In this document: piece after piece, positions 63,051 through 64,000 of the stretch | Numbering within the stretch: the first letter of the stretch is position 1 | Layout: every line of letters begins with the position of its first letter | Assembly: GCA_963678215.1 (NCBI GenBank) | Contig: OY782758.1 | Coordinates: forward strand, 372,001 to 436,000 | DNA: 64,000 nt | Source of the DNA: Thiobius zoothamnicola | Lineage (GTDB): Bacteria > Pseudomonadota > Gammaproteobacteria > Chromatiales > Chromatiaceae | Reading direction: 5' to 3' | Notes under the pieces: model-generated | Seen by the model: the letters and a program-made list of their open reading frames with translations, nothing else | What the model was told of the DNA's origin: nothing | Database searches by the model: none | Translations under genes and position numbers: made by a program

Positions 63051-64000
63051 ATGACCCTGGAAAATAAAATCAGATTAGTCGCCGAATGGGAACCGCAGTC
63101 AGCGACCCAACTGACCTGGCCGCATGACGGTGCCGATTGGGCGGATCACTTGGAACCGGCATGCGCGGGTTTTGCGCAAATCGGCGCAACGATCAGCCAG
63201 GATCAACGTGTGTTGAATGTGTGTCGTGATCCGGCTCATCAACGGCAGGTCGTCGAGTGGTTGCAAGCCGCGCATGCCGATCCTGACAAGCTGGATTATG
63301 TGTTGGCGGATAGTGATGATATTTGGGCGCGCGATCATGGCTTGATCAATACCTTCGATAGGGGGCAATTGTTATTGCACGATTTTCAATTTGACGGCTG
63401 GGGAGGAAAGTACCCGGCGGCTAAAGACAATGCAATCAATCGACGACTTGAGCAGAGTGGAATCTTTCATCATACGCCAATTCAGCATCATGCCTGGGTG
63501 TTGGAGGGTGGGGCGGTTGAGACTGATGGGCAGGGAACCTTATTGGCGACGTGCAGCAGCGTGTTGGATCCGCAGCGTAACCCGGATTTAAACCCGGGTG
63601 AGATGGAGCAATTGTTGCAAGAGACCCTGGGTGTCAGGCGATTTCTCTGGTTGGCGCATGGTGCGCTCAGTGGAGATGATACCGATTCGCATATTGATAT
63701 GCTGGTGCGTTTCACTGATCCGCAAACCTTGCTTTATCACATGGCACCGGATGGGGATGATGATCACGCCGTATTGGCTGCCATGCGGGATGAGCTAAAG
63801 TGCTTCCGGACTGCTGCTGGCCGCCCTTATCAACTGATTGCATTGCCGTTCCCCGGCATCCATCGGGATTCAGCCGGGCGTCGTTTGCCTGCCAGCTATG
63901 CGAACTATGTGTTGACCAATCACTTGGTGTTGTTGCCAGGGTATGGCGTGATGCAGGATGAACAGGCGCGTGAAATCTTGATGCACTGTTTTCCAACGCG
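63051..64000 (+). CDS. aguA: Agmatine deiminase, 5' part
   Basis: The gene runs off the window; the first 316 codons are seen. Landmarks of the family (peptidylarginine deiminase, PAD_porph) are LVAEWEPQSATQLTWPHDG, DDIWARDHGLI, FQFDGWGGKYPAAKDN, VLEGGAVETDGQGTLLAT and DDTDSHIDMLVRF. It converts agmatine to N-carbamoylputrescine for polyamine synthesis. The catalytic Cys near the C-terminus lies outside. ATG 63051 is the first in-frame start, as an in-frame stop occurs 9 bp upstream. Confidence 0.93.
   Translation, partial: MTLENKIRLVAEWEPQSATQLTWPHDGADWADHLEPACAGFAQIGATISQDQRVLNVCRDPAHQRQVVEWLQAAHADPDKLDYVLADSDDIWARDHGLINTFDRGQLLLHDFQFDGWGGKYPAAKDNAINRRLEQSGIFHHTPIQHHAWVLEGGAVETDGQGTLLATCSSVLDPQRNPDLNPGEMEQLLQETLGVRRFLWLAHGALSGDDTDSHIDMLVRFTDPQTLLYHMAPDGDDDHAVLAAMRDELKCFRTAAGRPYQLIALPFPGIHRDSAGRRLPASYANYVLTNHLVLLPGYGVMQDEQAREILMHCFPT

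Noticed and set aside
1..64000. CRISPR array
   Set aside because: No regularly spaced direct repeats with unique spacers were found. The repeats present are coding (YD, VgrG needle, TSP3-like) or single pairs.

Overview
The window reads as chromosomal DNA of a gammaproteobacterium. The evidence is gene content and order: ffh divergent from ypjD; gshA, ftsK and lolA in series; LolCDE-type lipoprotein export; a DegS-like protease; a gammaproteobacterial KatG; and a flavocytochrome c sulfide dehydrogenase pair that points to sulfur-oxidising ability. No 16S rRNA or other species marker is present, so the species is not named. Base composition is close to even over most of the window, with one clearly AT-rich island at about 3.06-5.28 kb.

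Region 1 (1-12.1 kb, all on the minus strand) is a type VI secretion effector cassette. In transcription order it holds vgrG, a DUF2169 adaptor, a PAAR-like DUF4150 tip, a large Rhs protein whose reading frame is broken once near 6.78 kb, an AT-rich variable toxin tip, and two short AT-rich genes that are probably immunity genes. Downstream lies a second, headless Rhs module. It is frameshifted, carries an intact-looking 1,220-bp IS630-family element, and runs off the left edge. This is the classic layout of a polymorphic toxin locus with a displaced tip.

Region 2 (12.3-25.8 kb) is housekeeping: rnd, ypjD, ffh, an OmpA-like protein, a TonB-like protein, a small lipoprotein, pyrE, a frameshifted AmpG-type transporter, a SafE/TauE-like protein, uup, a DegS-type protease, a thioredoxin-TPR chaperedoxin, a DUF1244 protein, clpS (without clpA) and tRNA-Pro(GGG) behind a clear sigma-70 promoter.

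Region 3 (26-41.8 kb) is mostly on the plus strand. It encodes envelope and maintenance proteins: a FadL-type porin, a periplasmic dienelactone hydrolase, a DsbA-like protein, LpxR, a Bax1-I family protein, YciK, GtrA, PhoU, a Nudix hydrolase, Prc, GshA, FtsK and LolA.

Region 4 (41.9-50.4 kb, minus strand) is one polyol-utilisation operon. It has a SorC-type regulator, a binding protein, two permeases, an ATPase, a mannitol/sorbitol-type dehydrogenase, a HAD phosphatase and a fructokinase-like PfkB protein. Together they would import a hexitol, oxidise it to a ketose and phosphorylate it.

Region 5 (50.4-64 kb) is more patchwork. It holds mtnA with a receiver-PAS protein and an ArsR regulator, an exported KatG, an IS200-type element, a zinc peptidase, a scar made of a duplicated lolD 3' end fused to a marR fragment, a sulfide dehydrogenase pair whose cytochrome subunit carries a calcium-binding-type acidic repeat, lolD and lolC/E, and the start of an agmatine deiminase gene that runs off the right edge.
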